Assembly: GCA_021234155.1 (NCBI GenBank)
Contig: JAJEKV010000132.1
Location: 1,673,726 to 1,737,725, forward strand
Source: Isoetes taiwanensis
Lineage: Eukaryota; Streptophyta; Lycopodiopsida; Isoetales; Isoetaceae
DNA length: 64,000 nt
Direction: 5' to 3'
Shown here: one piece after another, positions 1-11,431 of the stretch
How positions within the stretch are numbered: the first letter of the stretch is position 1
Layout: each line of letters starts with the position of its first letter
Notes under the pieces: model-generated
Told to the model about the DNA's origin: nothing
Database searches by the model: none
Seen by the model: only the letters and a program-made list of their open reading frames with translations
Program-made: the position numbers and the translations under genes

Positions 1-644
1 GATTTGTAAAGATTTCTCCATTAGGTTCTGATTTTATACTTGCTGAATTGCCTCATAGCTGTATACTACCAGTTTAAATGGAAAAAATGCACTTTAAAGG
101 TTTGGCTTTAAAATACTGGCCACGACATTGAACAAGTGAGTTTGTGCAACATAAATTACTCTTTCTTCCTATAAGCCTTCAGGGTGGCAAAGTGAGTTAA
201 TGACTCATTGGTTATTATGTATTGTTCTGATCATATAAATGCTGTGCAAACTGAATTTTGAGAGAGATTGTTGAGATCAAGGTGACCAGTTATTAAATCC
301 AAGGGTTGTTTACTAGGGGTGGATGAATCCATGCAGCGGGTCCATTAGACTACGGTTCTTTAGAACATGGTGGCCTAAGGGTAAGAGTAAAAGAACTATG
401 AACATTTCTGTCTTGTTGATGCAGCTTCATACATCGAGCAGATGGCTCCCACATGCCGAGGGTACACTAGGGTTTACCTAGAACAAGCTTTCCAAACTTA
501 GAATAATCTGTTTGGAATGCCTCTGGTAACCTGCATGCTTAGTATTATGGATGCATGTAGGTTCAATATTTATGGCAGAGTACATTAGATTTTCTCTGCT
601 GACAAGATATTACTATCTATTTTGTTTATGGTAACATGCAAGGA
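1..644. repeat. Duplicated unit I, copy 1, left part
   Basis: This stretch is repeated almost identically at 4314-4957, from the starting gatttgtaaag through the ATGGTAACATGCAAGG end. It has no open frame of note and is AT-rich, like intron or intergenic DNA. The near identity over more than 600 bases indicates a recent direct duplication. Copy 1 is cut at its right end by an inserted retroelement and resumes near base 1263. The left end of the window truncates the unit, so its true start is unknown. Confidence 0.93.
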
Positions 645-1262
645 AGGAAGGAAGGAAGGAAAAATTTTTAACGTCCACGGAACCCAATCGGGTTATGGGA
701 CCAAATACATAAGGGACCGAAGTCCTGGACCGAAGTCCAAACAAGAACATGGGCCGAAGCCCTTAAACCAAAGCACAACGTGAGCTAGAACACAACCATC
801 ATGACCCGGATTAAAAACCACCTGGGAAAAAACCGTTGCCAGGATGACTATGGCTGCTCACCGATCCAAAAATCCATGTTGTTGCACAAGCAACAAGCAT
901 ACCTTCATACCTCCAGCAGGCAAAGCTTCACCAAGCAACTCCGAACCGTAACCTCTTCACAACTGGGTGCTGGAAAACAGAAGCCCCCAACGCCAATCGC
1001 CTGCACACGCAGGGGAAGGCGGCGCCGAAAAACCGCCAGGGGAAATCGCCCATCCGGGAGGTGCCTCCTCACCCATCCATTCACCCTGCGCCAAGCGCCA
1101 TCACCCCCGTGTATGCAAGAAGCGGACATCCACTCGAGCACAATACTGGGCGCCATCCTTCACCGCCGCTTCTCCAACGCCATCCATCATCGCATCCGCT
1201 TCCGCAAGCCTCGAGGCGCCAGTAGGCCAAAGCGCAGCGCCGCCAGGCGCCCGAGTGGAAAA
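645..1262 (-). mobile_element. GGAA-tailed non-LTR retroelement (5'-truncated LINE or SINE)
   Basis: This GC-rich block is absent from the otherwise identical copy at 4314-5090, so it is an insertion. It begins on the plus strand with (GGAA)n followed by ACGTCCACGG and a short hairpin (681-694). Read on the minus strand it therefore ends in (TTCC)n, the kind of simple-repeat tail left by target-primed reverse transcription. The same tail and hairpin module occurs at 5497 and 23637, the latter being the end of a near full-length LINE. The body here shows no reverse transcriptase motif, so it is either a heavily 5'-truncated LINE or a SINE sharing the LINE tail. Overlapping ORFs within it look like GC-rich chance frames. 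The right boundary is good to about 10 bases. Confidence 0.75.
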
Positions 1263-1748
1263 GGGAGAGCGATAAGCTCAAGAAGTCTAATGCTTACCTG
1301 TCAGTGCTTAGGACGTTACCCTGATTAAGGCTAATTGTTCTAGGTAACGGGATTTCTTGTTCCTATGTGTGTTTTCCCATTCAAGTTGGAAAAGATACAA
1401 GACAAGACATTGAAGATATATCTTTTTGACAAATCTGCTGAGCACTCTATGGTGTTGATTTGGAAGATAAAGAAACTTCTAAACTTTATTTTTTTATCTG
1501 TTCTAGAGTCGATTCTTAACTTTCCTAAAGGTAAACATGATGTATTGACTGAATCGATTTAATTGAATTGACAAAAGAAGATTGTTTTTTGTTATAGAAT
1601 ATGGTAATTTCTTTTGCGATGATAAAAGTTAACCATTCTTAAGGCTTAAGTCAAATTTACACCTGTTTTGGCTTAAGGCTGCATATTGGCCCGAAGTGGT
1701 CTTTGCAAAAGTCCATGGAAGGTAAAAGTCTGTTGATCAGATTTTAAA
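1263..1748. repeat. Duplicated unit I, copy 1, right part
   Basis: Bases 1263-1375 match 4957-5090, bases 1376-1424 match 7932-7975, and bases 1424-1748 match 14812-15140, all in the same orientation. Copy 1 therefore preserves the continuous order that is split in copy 2. Compared with copy 2 it lacks 12 bases just before GTAACGGG (near 1344), which removes a splice-acceptor-like TTTACTGCAG. An inverted relative of bases 1660-1750 lies near 12110-12210. Confidence 0.85.
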
Positions 1749-3268
1749 AGGTTTTTTTTCTTTAACTCAGTTCTCTAGTTATACTAGGGGCCTTAAAATG
1801 GTTAAAATTCAGGTGTAGATAATTTCTTACTAATATAGTTTGGATATTTATAGGAATTGGCATAGGCTGGAAACGTTGACTATAATGCTTTTTACCAAAT
1901 TTGGACGATTACTCTTTAAGGCTGCCACTAAGGACGAATGTGATGTCAATAATCAGTAGTGCAAATATGCAAGAATAACAGCAGATTTTCCCTCTTGGCA
2001 TGGACATTGGACATGGACATTGGATAAACAAATAACCAGACATGGACATTGGCTTCGATCAATCAGAAATAAGGAAATCCATTTAGAAATAAAGGTATGA
2101 CAATTGTTTTCTGTGAAATTATTTCAATAGAGCTTGACTTGAAGCTGAATCATGGGCTGAGCTTCTGTTCAAACTAGTCTTTTGGCATTGGCCCAGGCTA
2201 GTTCTCTTACCAAGGGGTATATCCTGTTTCCCTTTCTGATATTCTGAAAAATCCAAGTGACCACTTTTTTGGTCCACTTGCTTGCCATTTGGCTTTTTGA
2301 GAAAAATATTTATGTGTCTCTTATTGCACAGTAAGAGTTAGGCAGTATAGGTAGGGTAGGGCTTTGGCAACAAGGTCCTACTCTCCTTGTTGCTAACTCT
2401 TTATAAATTTTGGCCCACCCTGACCTACGGTAGGAGGCAGGCTTTTTTTTATTATAACTAATGGGAGAATGCATATACAATTCGAAGTTGAAAATATTAA
2501 AGAACATGGTGGTTATTTAGCCAAGACGTAATTTAATGTGTCCTATTAGCTGATTTTCCAAGCAGTGGTTCCAAAGATATGGATATTCTTGGTTCATATA
2601 TTGAACCCAAAATTGACAAAAGAAACATTTGGAGGCTTGTTGATCATGACCTTTAAAGGCTAGAAAAGATAAAATTAAAACCAAGTTATAGTTCAACTTG
2701 GAGGATCAATTTTAAGTTTTACAAAGCCATGGGGAAAGACATGGCATGCTTAAGAAATGACTATATGGAAATAATGTAATTGGATTTTGAATTAGGGTTT
2801 CGACCAGGATGTTTATCAAGGCAAAAAGAAAGTACAATTAGGTATAATTATCCAGAGGAGATCTGCGACCTAATAGGCGTGACCCGCTGTTAAGGATGGA
2901 TGTAAAATCCGGCGTTGATTCTTCTCTGCTAAGTTGCTTATCAAAGATCTGTTGTTTAGATCATAATATGGGTCGGAAGCATCCATGTTGCTACGAAACG
3001 GGTTGAGGAAATGGCTGGTCTGCAAGATCACACGCATCTTTGAGCCTCGGGGCAGGATTATAAGCACAACAGCACAAGGCATTGGCTCGCAAGATCAAGC
3101 TTGCCAGGTCTGGAAGCTTTAGATTATGTTATTTCTTGAATTTCCTTGAATGCACTTTGAGTAGAGATAAAGACTTGCCAGGTTGATGCTCAATAACGAT
3201 TTTTGCTTTTAAAAGGGAGTATAGAGTATTTAAATGTGAATCTATCTTAAAATTGCTGGAACATGCAG
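1749..3268. other. AT-rich interval without recognisable gene
   Basis: No supported coding frame. It contains a short tandem of an ACATGGACATTGG-like unit near 1995-2050 and the hairpin element listed separately at 2311-2445. The composition (T-rich with scattered stops in all frames) suits intron or intergenic DNA. Confidence 0.6.
2311..2445. mobile_element. Possible small hairpin element (MITE-like)
   Basis: A perfect 9-base inverted repeat, GCAACAAGG (2367-2375) and CCTTGTTGC (2385-2393), sits in a short segment that ends with CCTACGGTAGGAGGCAGG. A related segment near 29975-30117 has its own hairpin and ends with CCTTACGGCAGGAGGTAGG. Shared ends with different central hairpins suggest a small non-autonomous element family. 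Terminal inverted repeats and target duplications are not clear, so this is tentative. Confidence 0.35.
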
Positions 3269-3653
3269 GCTAGCAATGCAAAAGGTCTAGCAGAAAACTC
3301 AAGATATGTGGAAGAACATGTAGATGAGAAAAAGAGTGCCCAAGATGCTGGATATGTTGATCTGTTCATGCGGTAACACAGTGGTAACTCCTGATAACAC
3401 AGTGGCAACTCCTAAGGGGAATTTAGATCCAGCTTTGGCATTGAAGAATGTGTATTAATGCGATCATATATCCAACTTTATCATTGAAGAAAGTGTGCTC
3501 AATCCATATAGCTCAAGATGTTGCTGGAAATTCTAGATCTATGCAAGAGTCTGATGATGTGCAGAAAAGTACCAAGTATACTCCATGTGGAAAAGCAAAA
3601 CGACCAACACAAAAGGCTGAAGGCAATATTGCTGGCACAAAGGCGCCTCTCAG
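3269..3653 (+). CDS. Putative exon of an unrecognised gene
   Basis: The block is preceded by an acceptor-like ACATGCAG and followed by a donor-like CTCAG|GTCTG. Inside, two overlapping frames read as hydrophilic, charged peptide: first a run containing ENSRYVEEHVDEKKSAQDAG, then one containing KAKRPTQKAEGNIAGTKAP. A frame change and a small tandem of GTGGTAACTCCTG-like repeats (3370-3418) lie between them, so the exon appears damaged. I do not recognise the family. It could belong with the exon-like pieces at 4957, 29517 and 30867 on the same strand, but nothing proves a shared gene. Confidence 0.3.
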
Positions 3654-4313
3654 GTCTGATTACTTTCATTTATTGAATGCTTCTAAGAAATGTATGTTTT
3701 AAATAATGATAAAGCTATTTGGCTGAGCTATTGTACAATGTAAAGTCTACTATTCTAGTGGATCTTTTATAGTTGCTACCCTAGTTTAGGTAGCAGAAAG
3801 GATAATATGGTATTGAACTCCCTAGTTTATGATAGGATGTATAATTTGACACAGAATAATTACTGTTGGATATCCATATTCAGGACTGATAGTTGTTGCA
3901 TAAAGATTAAGGCACTGGCACATATTATCTAAGTGCATGCAGTCAAATGATAGACTAGATGTAGATCTGTTGTAAATACTTCTAAATCTAACAGATCCAG
4001 CAAGTTATTATGCAGTTATATTCATTAGAAAAAATCTCTGAATTTATTATGCTTTATTTAAGTCCTACTATTTAGTTAGCTTGGTGGCCAAATGCTAGTA
4101 GTCTATGGTGACTAGTGTACTGCATTTGAGCGGAATATCTGATTCTTAGAACAAATTAAATTATATGACTTACAGAAAGATATAAGGCATATGGTATATT
4201 ATTTTTAGCAAGGTTATGTGAGTCACGTTGCTAAACAGCTAGGGGACTGAGGTCTATTATGGAATTGGATATGGTTTTAGTCCTAGTATTCATGTCTTAT
4301 TGATTTAGTTCTC
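3654..4313. other. AT-rich interval, nothing recognised
   Basis: No coding frame, repeat or RNA signal that I can support; stop codons are frequent in all six frames. It separates the exon-like block at 3269-3653 from the second copy of unit I. Confidence 0.5.
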
Positions 4314-5090
4314 TGATTTGTAAAGATTTCTCCATTAGGTTCTGATTTTATACTTGCTGAATTGCCTCATAGCTGTATACTACCAGTTTAAATGGAAAAA
4401 ATGCACTTTAAAGGTTTGGCTTTAAAATACTGGCCACGACATTGAACAAGTGAGTTTGTGCAACATAAATTACTCTTTCTTCCTATAAGCCTTCAGGGTG
4501 GCAAAGTGAGTTAATGACTCATTGGTTATTATGTATTGTTCTGATCATATAAATGCTGTGCAAACTGAATTTTGAGAGAGATTGTTGAGATCAAGGTGAC
4601 CAGTTATTAAATCCAAGGGTTGTTTACTAGGGGTGGATGAATCCATGCAGCGGGTCCATTAGACTACGGTTCTTTAGAACATGGTGGCCTAAGGGTAAGA
4701 GTAAAAGAACTATGAACATTTCTGTCTTGTTGATGCAGCTTCATACATCGAGCAGATGGCTCCCACATGCCGAGGGTACACTAGGGTTTACCTAGAACAA
4801 GCTTTCCAAACTTAGAATAATCTGTTTGGAATGCCTCTGGTAACCTGCATGCTTAGTATTATGGATGCATGTAGGTTCAATATTTATGGCAGAGTACATT
4901 AGATTTTCTCTGCTGACAAGATATTACTATCTATTTTGTTTATGGTAACATGCAAGGTGAAGGGCGATAAGCTCAAGAAGTCTAATGCTTACCTGTCAGT
5001 GCTTAGGACGTTACCCTGATTAAGGCTAATTGTTCTTTGGTTTACTGCAGGTAACGGGATTTCTTGCTCCTATGTGTGTTTTCCCAAATT
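4314..5090. repeat. Duplicated unit I, copy 2, left part
   Basis: Near-identical to 1-644 plus 1263-1375 and lacking the 0.6 kb retroelement, so it shows the empty insertion site (ATGCAAGG|TGAAGGGCG). At 4957-5016 it has a short open stretch reading VKGDKLKKSNAYLSVLRTLP before a stop. A weakly similar stretch (VKGGAKNHLMYLLALGSLP) occurs at 28638 in unit II, also followed by a CTAA-type branch-like sequence and a CTGCAG acceptor-like site. Units I and II may be distant relatives. Confidence 0.88.
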
Positions 5091-5496
5091 TACAATACAT
5101 GTACAAAAATGACACCATTAAGTACATTCTTTCAAACCTTATAGTATTTTGCAAACCTTAATATACAGTATACAAAAACTTGTACATGCATACCCCACAA
5201 ATGAGGATCGCCATGTACGGTCCAGATCTTGGAATAAAGGGCAAATATGCCTATCCGACAGCTCTCGTTGCCCGGAGTAAACCCCCGTGTGAATATGCAC
5301 CCAAACCAAAGGGGGTTTAAGGGGGATTTTAATTTAAATGTGTCAAATGCAATGGTTTGTGTTAATAATGTGCATGGTAGTTGTGTGTTAATGATTTGTG
5401 TTAACTAAAAAAAATTTTGGCCCCTTCGGGGCCTTAAGGATGGTGTAGGGGTGTAGATATAGACATTACCTAATACTCTAATGATCGATGGAAGGT

Positions 5497-5650
5497 GTGA
5501 AGGAAGGAAGGTACTTTTATCGTCCACGGAGACCAATCGGTCTATGGGACCCAATACAAAAACGCAGCAAGCGGATTACTGCCCGGAAAGGGCACTAAGA
5601 AATCCATAAATGCATGTAACAATGGTAGTAGAGCTAAAAACAAACCATTA
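5497..5650 (-). mobile_element. Short 3' end of GGAA-tailed retroelement
   Basis: GAAGGAAGGAAGG is followed by CGTCCACGG and the hairpin AGACC-AATC-GGTCT (5530-5543), then TATGGGACC. This is the same module as at 645 and 23637. Only one or two hundred bases of body are discernible, so it is a severely truncated insertion. The boundary at the element's 5' side (high coordinate) is a guess. Confidence 0.6.
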
Positions 5651-6779
5651 CATTCGAAGTCCTAGTATTAAGTGTGACATAAGATAATAGACAAATGATA
5701 ACCCATGTTACAATTTTTTATTATCAAATGCTTCGCTCTTGTCAGTAACATAATAAATATGCAACCTAGTCCTGTAGCACATTTCTCAAGGACTCAAATA
5801 CCACATACCTTAGCGGTTGCATTCAAGACTCCCATGACATCATATCAAAATCCAACATTTAAAAACTTGTTCAACAAGCAGGGGATGTTCGTGGGCTCCA
5901 ACATAGCATCTGGTGACAATCATCTGTTGACACCGTTCCCATAGCATGCAGCTTGTAACTAGGCAAGAAGAAACATCCCAAGTCTTCAAGGACTCTGGGC
6001 GCAACAAATATAAAAATCCAACTTCAAAAAACCATGGACAAAAAAATGGGTCCATTTACTAACTCAATAAGGAAGCATTAGATTTCATTTAGTAAAGAAT
6101 GGAGTGTCAACACAATTGCAGGATGTACAGGACAAGTGGAAATAGAACTAAGCAAGAAAACAAAGAGAAACAATAAATACAATATGGAATTGAAGCTTCT
6201 GGTCCACAAGCCTAGAACTTATCAAATTCCAGTTAGAATGGAAATCAACCTAATGTTGTCAAAGCTTTTATTGTATCTCTCGGCAATTCTGGTGTAGAGC
6301 TGCAACAAGTTATCTTAGGATAGAAGACCTTATAAAATAGGGAATCTTAAGGGTAACTAACAAACAAGAAACAAACTAGACAGCAGGCAAGAGTCCCAAA
6401 ATGCACTTGAAATCAGTCATTTGATCATTTCCTAACTAGGTGTATCCAGCTTCTTCACCAAGGTCATTCTTGTACTTGCTGATTGCACCGTCAACAAGAA
6501 ATCCTGACCTCCAGAAAACTTGCAGATTTCACATCCATGGGAAAGCCCTCCAGTGGACCCTATGATATTCTCATTCAGCTGCCTGGATTCGAATAATAAA
6601 GGTTACACATGCAGATATTGACTCTTTTAATGAGTCATTCAAGCAATGGCATGGGTTATTTGTAAAAAAAATGCTATGCAAAATAAGAAATTCACCTCCT
6701 TCATGTATCAAAATAAGAAATTCACAAAAACAAAGGGGGGAAGGAGGGCTTGCCATTACGTAATAATTGAAATACTTAC

Positions 6780-7443
6780 TGTTAAATCTTTTCTTGGGTA
6801 CCTTCCCATTATTTAGCGAGCTGTATACTGCAATAGAAGATTTAAATAAAATGACTCTGATACTTAAAGTTCGCCTGAATCGATGAAATTTCACCTGGAT
6901 AACAATAACATAATATTTCGAATTGCAACGGTTGCTGTGCAGTCCCGAACACTCTCATGCGCTTGTGTATTCACCTGTAGTATACATCATTACGCAAAGT
7001 TTAAGATCCACAAGCGGTAGAGAAAAGAGGTACATTAAGACTAAAATAATTTACAACACAACTGAGAACGCAAATTGCTACAGATTAGTATCAAAAAATC
7101 AAAAGTAGTATGTTAGAACTTGCATGATTCGCATGTTGCCCACTATAACAATACTCTTGAACAGATGATGAATCGATGGAGCTCCCAATAATGTTCTTCT
7201 TTCATCAATAGGCCGATCATAATAGTCGGCAGGAACTCGTTTAAATTCGAAGTTTTCGATTCCACCATTCTTAAGTAAATGCTCAAGGCGCTTTTCTACG
7301 AGCAAGTAATGGCTTTGCTGCTCAACTTGGGAATGGATCTTTGAGGTTGATCCATTTGATGAAGCGGAAGGATGAAGAAGGCGGAGCTCTAGGTCGTATA
7401 TGCGCCGGAGTAGATGAAGCTGTCGAGATTCAAGGGCCTCCAT
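6780..7443 (-). CDS. YbaK/ProX-like protein gene, partial, with introns
   Basis: The first exon (start codon at 7443) reads a leucine-rich N-terminus (MEALESRQLHLLRRIYDLEL) and later GIENFEFKRVPADYYDRP and LGAPSIHHLFKSIVIV. These resemble the plant YbaK/aminoacyl-tRNA-synthetase-associated domain proteins I know, a family related to tRNA-editing deacylases. Two downstream exons have good splice sites: 6864-6894 (CCAG|GTG, donor GTATCAG) and 6780-6827 (TTGCAG|TA, donor GTAAGT). Joined in phase they give a peptide containing YSSLNNGKVPKKRFN, again typical of the family. The segment expected between SIVIV and the second exon is unclear, with a stop soon after LTYYF. A possible last exon lies near 6433-6560. 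It is either an intact gene with an unresolved exon or a decayed fragment. Function is inferred from family only. Confidence 0.6.
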
Positions 7444-7931
7444 AATTGTGTGCGCCTAAACACATTTACAAAGCAGAATCTTAAAACCTAAAATTTCCAT
7501 CAAATCAGACATTCCCTAAGTCCGGCAGAAGCTCTAATCCGCCATAGCCAAGTCCGATACAGTTAATAACCCAGCACAAACTGCTGAAGCAAGCATCCGG
7601 CCAGACCAAATGAAATGCTTGTTCAGATACGCTTCCACTCCAAATCTGTTTCCACTCTGATCACAAGAACATTAATTTTTTTGCAAGAATGCCCTGAAAT
7701 GCTATCCACAAGAGGCTTGCATGTTCAGCCTCTAAAATAAAAAGAGGGCTTTGTTGTGAGCCCTTGGATGTTGGACCATTGAAAAAAAAAAAGCTAAATA
7801 AACGACTAAGAAATGGTGCACTCTAGATGTACGCATTAGTACATCCATTCGAATACGCCATGAAATCTTAAGAAAACCTTTGTGAAAAGCGTACAAAAAC
7901 ACAAAAAAAACCCATGTTATTATGCTACATA

Positions 7932-7975
7932 TTCAAGTTGGAAAAGCTACAAGACAAGACGAGATGACATTGAAA
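7932..7975. repeat. Duplicated unit I, copy 2, middle fragment
   Basis: ATTCAAGTTGGAAAAGCTAC and the following ACAAGACAAGAC match 1376-1424 with a few changes, including an extra GAGATG. The match continues at 14812, showing that the intervening 6.8 kb is not part of copy 1. Confidence 0.75.
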
Positions 7976-9472
7976 AAAAAAAAAACTAGCAAAAAGGCAC
8001 GCCAGGAGCTGTGCCCGAGCAAGATCAAGTTAAAAACTATGACAAGGGCCCAAACAAAGTAACCAAGTTTTTCTCTACATTTGAGCACAACTTTCCAAGT
8101 TTGGAACAGTTGAAGTAAAGATTTATAATAAATATATTTTGTTGTATTTTATTCAGGTTGAAGATCTTGTTTATAAGAAGATACACGCTTAAGAAATTAC
8201 CAAATTAGAGTGTCAATCTTTTCCAAATAATTATGTCATGCAGGGCCTGCATTGCTATGCATGAATTCGGGGAGTTGTGTAAAAGACATCTTTGTTATTA
8301 TAAACCACCTGGAATGTATTTCTTTAATCAAATTATGACTAATAGTTTTGTTACTTTATGTTTTTATACGAACATATGACGAAGGGTTGATCACAATCAC
8401 GTTCCCATTTGCTCTTACAATTGTGCAATAAAAAACCATAATTTCAGGTCATTAGGCTATATACTTATGGTGGCTTCATTAGCACACAATCAAATGGCCT
8501 AAGACATCTTCAAGTAGTGATGTTGAGCTTGTCTTGTTTTCATTTAGATTATGTTCAAATAGTCAATATATAAGAAATGGAGGGGCTATAGTATCATCTT
8601 TGCCATACGTTGCAGAACAATAAATGTCTATGTCCCCAATGCTGCCAGATGGCATTAGAGACGAGAATATATTTGTTGGCACGTTGTAGGCAAACTCTAA
8701 ATCTTATGTTGCCTTACCATGAAACAAACTTGCAAAAAAACTCATGCTTCCATGATATGAATACCATATTTGTGCAAACTGGTACAAAAGAGGCAGATTG
8801 AGGAAAGATAATAAAAGAGGAAATAATTATGAAGCTAAGATATAGATATACATGCAGTGATGGGGAAATGAACTTGCTTCTTAATCTGTGACGTGGTGCA
8901 TAAAAAATATGGAATATAACTCACAATGGAATTATGCTTTTGATGAGAATGACAAATTGTCAAGCAACCTGGGTAACCATAAGAAATTAGGTTACTCTAG
9001 GTTAAGGTATACTTTCTGATGCCAGGTTCTCCATAGAGAAACCTAGGTTGAGGTATACTCTCTAATGCCAGGCTCTCCATGTTTTCAAAAGGCATGCTGT
9101 TAATCTGGTGCTACCTTCCTGTTAAATGACATAAACCACCAACTGAGCATGTAGTTTCCGAGTACCTTTCTTGGTATTTTACAACCTGCTGGTAGGTATT
9201 TGTACAAACAGTCCTCTCATAACCTGTTAATTGAGAATACACATCATCCTGGAAAATGCAAAATGATGGTGAACATCTTTCTTGCATCAGGAAATTAACC
9301 TAAAACAATAATGAGGAAACCTCTGCTTGAGAAAATTACTGGTTGCCTTACCCTTGTAGGTACATCTAATTGCACACTGCTGTAAGACTTGAGGGCATAA
9401 CCAGGTGTTTTATTGCAATTATTTGTCTTCCATTTGCAAAGCTCCCCCGCACCCCTCAATGAAGTTCAAATT

Positions 9473-9697
9473 TTATTTCCCTTCCATGCAAAGAGATCTT
9501 TGCCTTTGGTCACTTGACACATGTTCAGGGATTTCTAAGCACTCCACATAAATGGGATCGATGGATTGTTGTACCGACTTAATGGAGCATATGGTTGGCA
9601 TAGAGCACACGGTTATTCCGCTCAATGTCTTTGCATTGAGTACCAACATTTGGATATGAATTCTGTAATTGCAACCATGTTGCAGTGGCCTTTTCAA
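9473..9697 (-). CDS. Exon-like ORF, unrecognised
   Basis: In the frame beginning ATGGAAGTTGAAAAGG, near base 9703 on the minus strand, the peptide reads KATATWLQLQNSYPNVG and KDIERNNRVLYANHML before a stop. The amino-acid mix looks like real protein rather than chance frame. The alternative frame over the same bases is open for 74 codons but is rich in Cys, Ser and Ile and less convincing. The ORF lies downstream of 9786-10181 on the same strand and may be another exon of that gene. No family was recognised. Confidence 0.25.
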   Translation of the reverse strand: MKRPLQHGCNYRIHIQMLVLNAKTLSGITVCSMPTICSIKSVQQSIDPIYVECLEIPEHVSSDQRQRSLCMEGK

Positions 9698-9785
9698 CTT
9701 CCATAAAGTTGTAAGTTACCAGTTCATGACTACTTGAATTTTTCACGACAACCAGCTGTAATTCTGGTAGGAGACTTATGGAGGA

Positions 9786-10181
9786 CTAAAGGACCCAGAA
9801 TTGGAAATGATTCCTTACATTCTTAATGGCAGAGTTGTTCAGAACTATTTGCAGCAGATCTAAATATTGGCTTCTATCTTTGCTAATAAATGCAACCAAC
9901 ATGCAGCGAGCATGATATTTGGACTCTGAGGAGGAAGGACAAGAAGTGGCATTGCTGTTCAATTTTTTGCAGAATCTAGCAACCTGCTTAAGTTGAGCAC
10001 ATTGAGTTGCATTACAAGAATCAAATTCTAAATCTGCTCCAAGGCCCCAGTCTTCAATGGAGCCATTGATTTGGGATATCAGATTTTTTTTTGGTGTCAC
10101 TGACAATATAAAGCTAGAGTCAGGAACAAGAAGACTAGTGTAACACAAAGACAACTTGAAAAATATAAATAATACTTGCAT
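9786..10181 (-). CDS. Exon-like ORF, unrecognised protein
   Basis: An open frame of about 131 codons. The first part (a hydrophobic stretch up to about residue 30) may be intronic or a signal-like segment. The later part reads like globular protein, with several cysteines (SCNATQCAQL, CKKLNSNATSCPSSS) and the run CMLVAFISKDRSQYLDLLQI. That last piece loosely resembles thioredoxin-fold segments of ER chaperones, but too weakly to name. With 9473-9697 and 11147-11431 on the same strand it may form one disrupted gene. Confidence 0.3.
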   Translation of the reverse strand: MQVLFIFFKLSLCYTSLLVPDSSFILSVTPKKNLISQINGSIEDWGLGADLEFDSCNATQCAQLKQVARFCKKLNSNATSCPSSSESKYHARCMLVAFISKDRSQYLDLLQIVLNNSAIKNVRNHFQFWVL

Positions 10182-10375
10182 GGAACATCGAAGTTGTTAG
10201 GATCAATCTTGATAAGGAAATCCTTGCTAATAGACCAAGGCCTATTAGCAAAGCCTAACCATGAAACAGCATCCTGGCTTTCATTTCCATTTCCTTCTTT
10301 GCATATGCTTGCCTCTTCGTCTGTTTTAGTTAAAAACTTATGCTGAGTTAGTCATAATATCACATCAAAGATCAG

Positions 10376-11142
10376 TTGCCATGCTGGTAATTTGCAGTCG
10401 TCTCTTGCTATAGTGCTTATGTGCTGGCCAATGTTATTTACTTCGGATGCTATACTTTATTGGACATATGTAAATGGCAGAAAATGGAAACCAGTGGTAT
10501 CTGCAAATAAAAGTGGCTTGGGCATAAACAATCATTGAGCTAGACTTTATTTTGGGCAAGATGAAGAGTGTGCATCTGTGCCAGAGTCCTAAGTTACTAG
10601 TGTCCCTGCTTACTGTACAAATGGTACAAATGCTTATTGACGTAAATAGACCGTGTCATATATGAGTATCGAGCATCTAACATTCCAGCTAGCATATCCA
10701 GCCACTAGCCGAGTGCATGCAAAAAAAAGGAGGAGAAAATAGTAGCAGGTTAGAAGCTGTATTCCTGCTTAGTGTAGAATGTATCATCCGAGTTGCGGAT
10801 TTTACCAGAATTGCTCGTTAAGATTAAACAGATTGCAAAGAAGAAACGTCCTGCATGCAACAACTGATGCAAATGAGAAAATACATGAGATTGTTGCTCA
10901 AATCTAATGTATTCTATCAGTATTTTTTGTGTGTGCAAGGATATAAGTTGCCATGCTGGTAATTTGCAGTCCTCTCTTGCTATAGTGCTTACGTGCTGGC
11001 CGATGTTATTTACTTCGGATGCTATACTTTATTGGATATGTAATGACAGAAAATGGAAACAATGGTATCTGCAAATAAAAGTGGCTTGGGCATAAACAAC
11101 CATTGAGCTAGACTTTTATTTTGGGCAAGATGAAGAGTGTGC
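10376..11142. repeat. Local direct duplication, about 195 bp (10376-10574 and 10949-11142)
   Basis: The two copies begin GTTGCCATGCTGGTAATTTG and end GGGCAAGATGAAGAGTGTGC, about 95 percent alike with small indels. They lie 573 bases apart in the same orientation. No flanking target duplication or TE signature is evident, so this is a local segmental duplication. The plus-strand ORF spanning the second copy is probably incidental. Confidence 0.85.
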
Positions 11143-11146
11143 AAGC

Positions 11147-11431
11147 TTATCTAGATGCATCTGTGCTCAAAATCTTAGACCCAAATCGCTGTTGATACCT
11201 GATTTTGCCTGGAATCAAAACATAGAGACGCCCCTGCCAAAGAGCTCCTGATGCAGAAGCAAGATCAGAGCTTGCTCGAAAAGCCAGACATCTTGCAGGC
11301 TGCAGAAGCCGCTCAATTGCGGAAGATGTGAAAAAAACAAAAAAATGGATGTTCAAGCAGAAGGAAGAGATGAGCGCTACGCTATACCACCAGACCTTCC
11401 TTGCCATATACCGGATCCAACCACGGATCAA
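11147..11431 (-). CDS. Exon-like ORF with N-terminal hydrophobic segment
   Basis: An open frame of 94 codons on the minus strand. Residues about 10-35 are strongly hydrophobic (KVWWYSVALISSFCLN followed by IHFFVFF), as in a signal anchor or a translated intron. The C-terminal part (ASGALWQGRLYVLIPGKIRY) looks like ordinary protein. No homologue was recognised. It could be the first exon of a gene continuing through 10181-9473. Confidence 0.25.
   Translation of the reverse strand: MIRGWIRYMARKVWWYSVALISSFCLNIHFFVFFTSSAIERLLQPARCLAFRASSDLASASGALWQGRLYVLIPGKIRYQQRFGSKILSTDASR

Larger units (their letters stand above)
5091..7931. other. 2.8 kb block inserted in copy 2 of unit I
   Basis: Copy 1 of unit I runs straight from GTGTTTTCCC into ATTCAAGTTGG (about 1378). 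In copy 2 those two sequences are separated by this block. It holds a truncated GGAA-tailed retroelement end (5497-5650) and a minus-strand YbaK-like gene (6780-7443). No terminal repeats, TC...CTRR Helitron ends or clear target duplication are visible. It may therefore be an insertion of unknown mechanism in copy 2 or a deletion from copy 1. Confidence 0.6.

Noticed and set aside
801-1328. A 175-codon plus-strand frame and overlapping frames on both strands
   Set aside because: All lie within the GC-rich retroelement insertion; several frames are open at once, which is a composition effect, and no domain is visible.
5091-7931. Helitron carrying the YbaK-like gene
   Set aside because: Neither strand shows 5'-TC and 3'-CTRR ends at the boundaries, and no terminal hairpin is seen; kept only as an open possibility.
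9786-10181. ER DnaJ/thioredoxin-type chaperone
   Set aside because: The similarity is a short loose pattern and would not survive a proper test; left unnamed.
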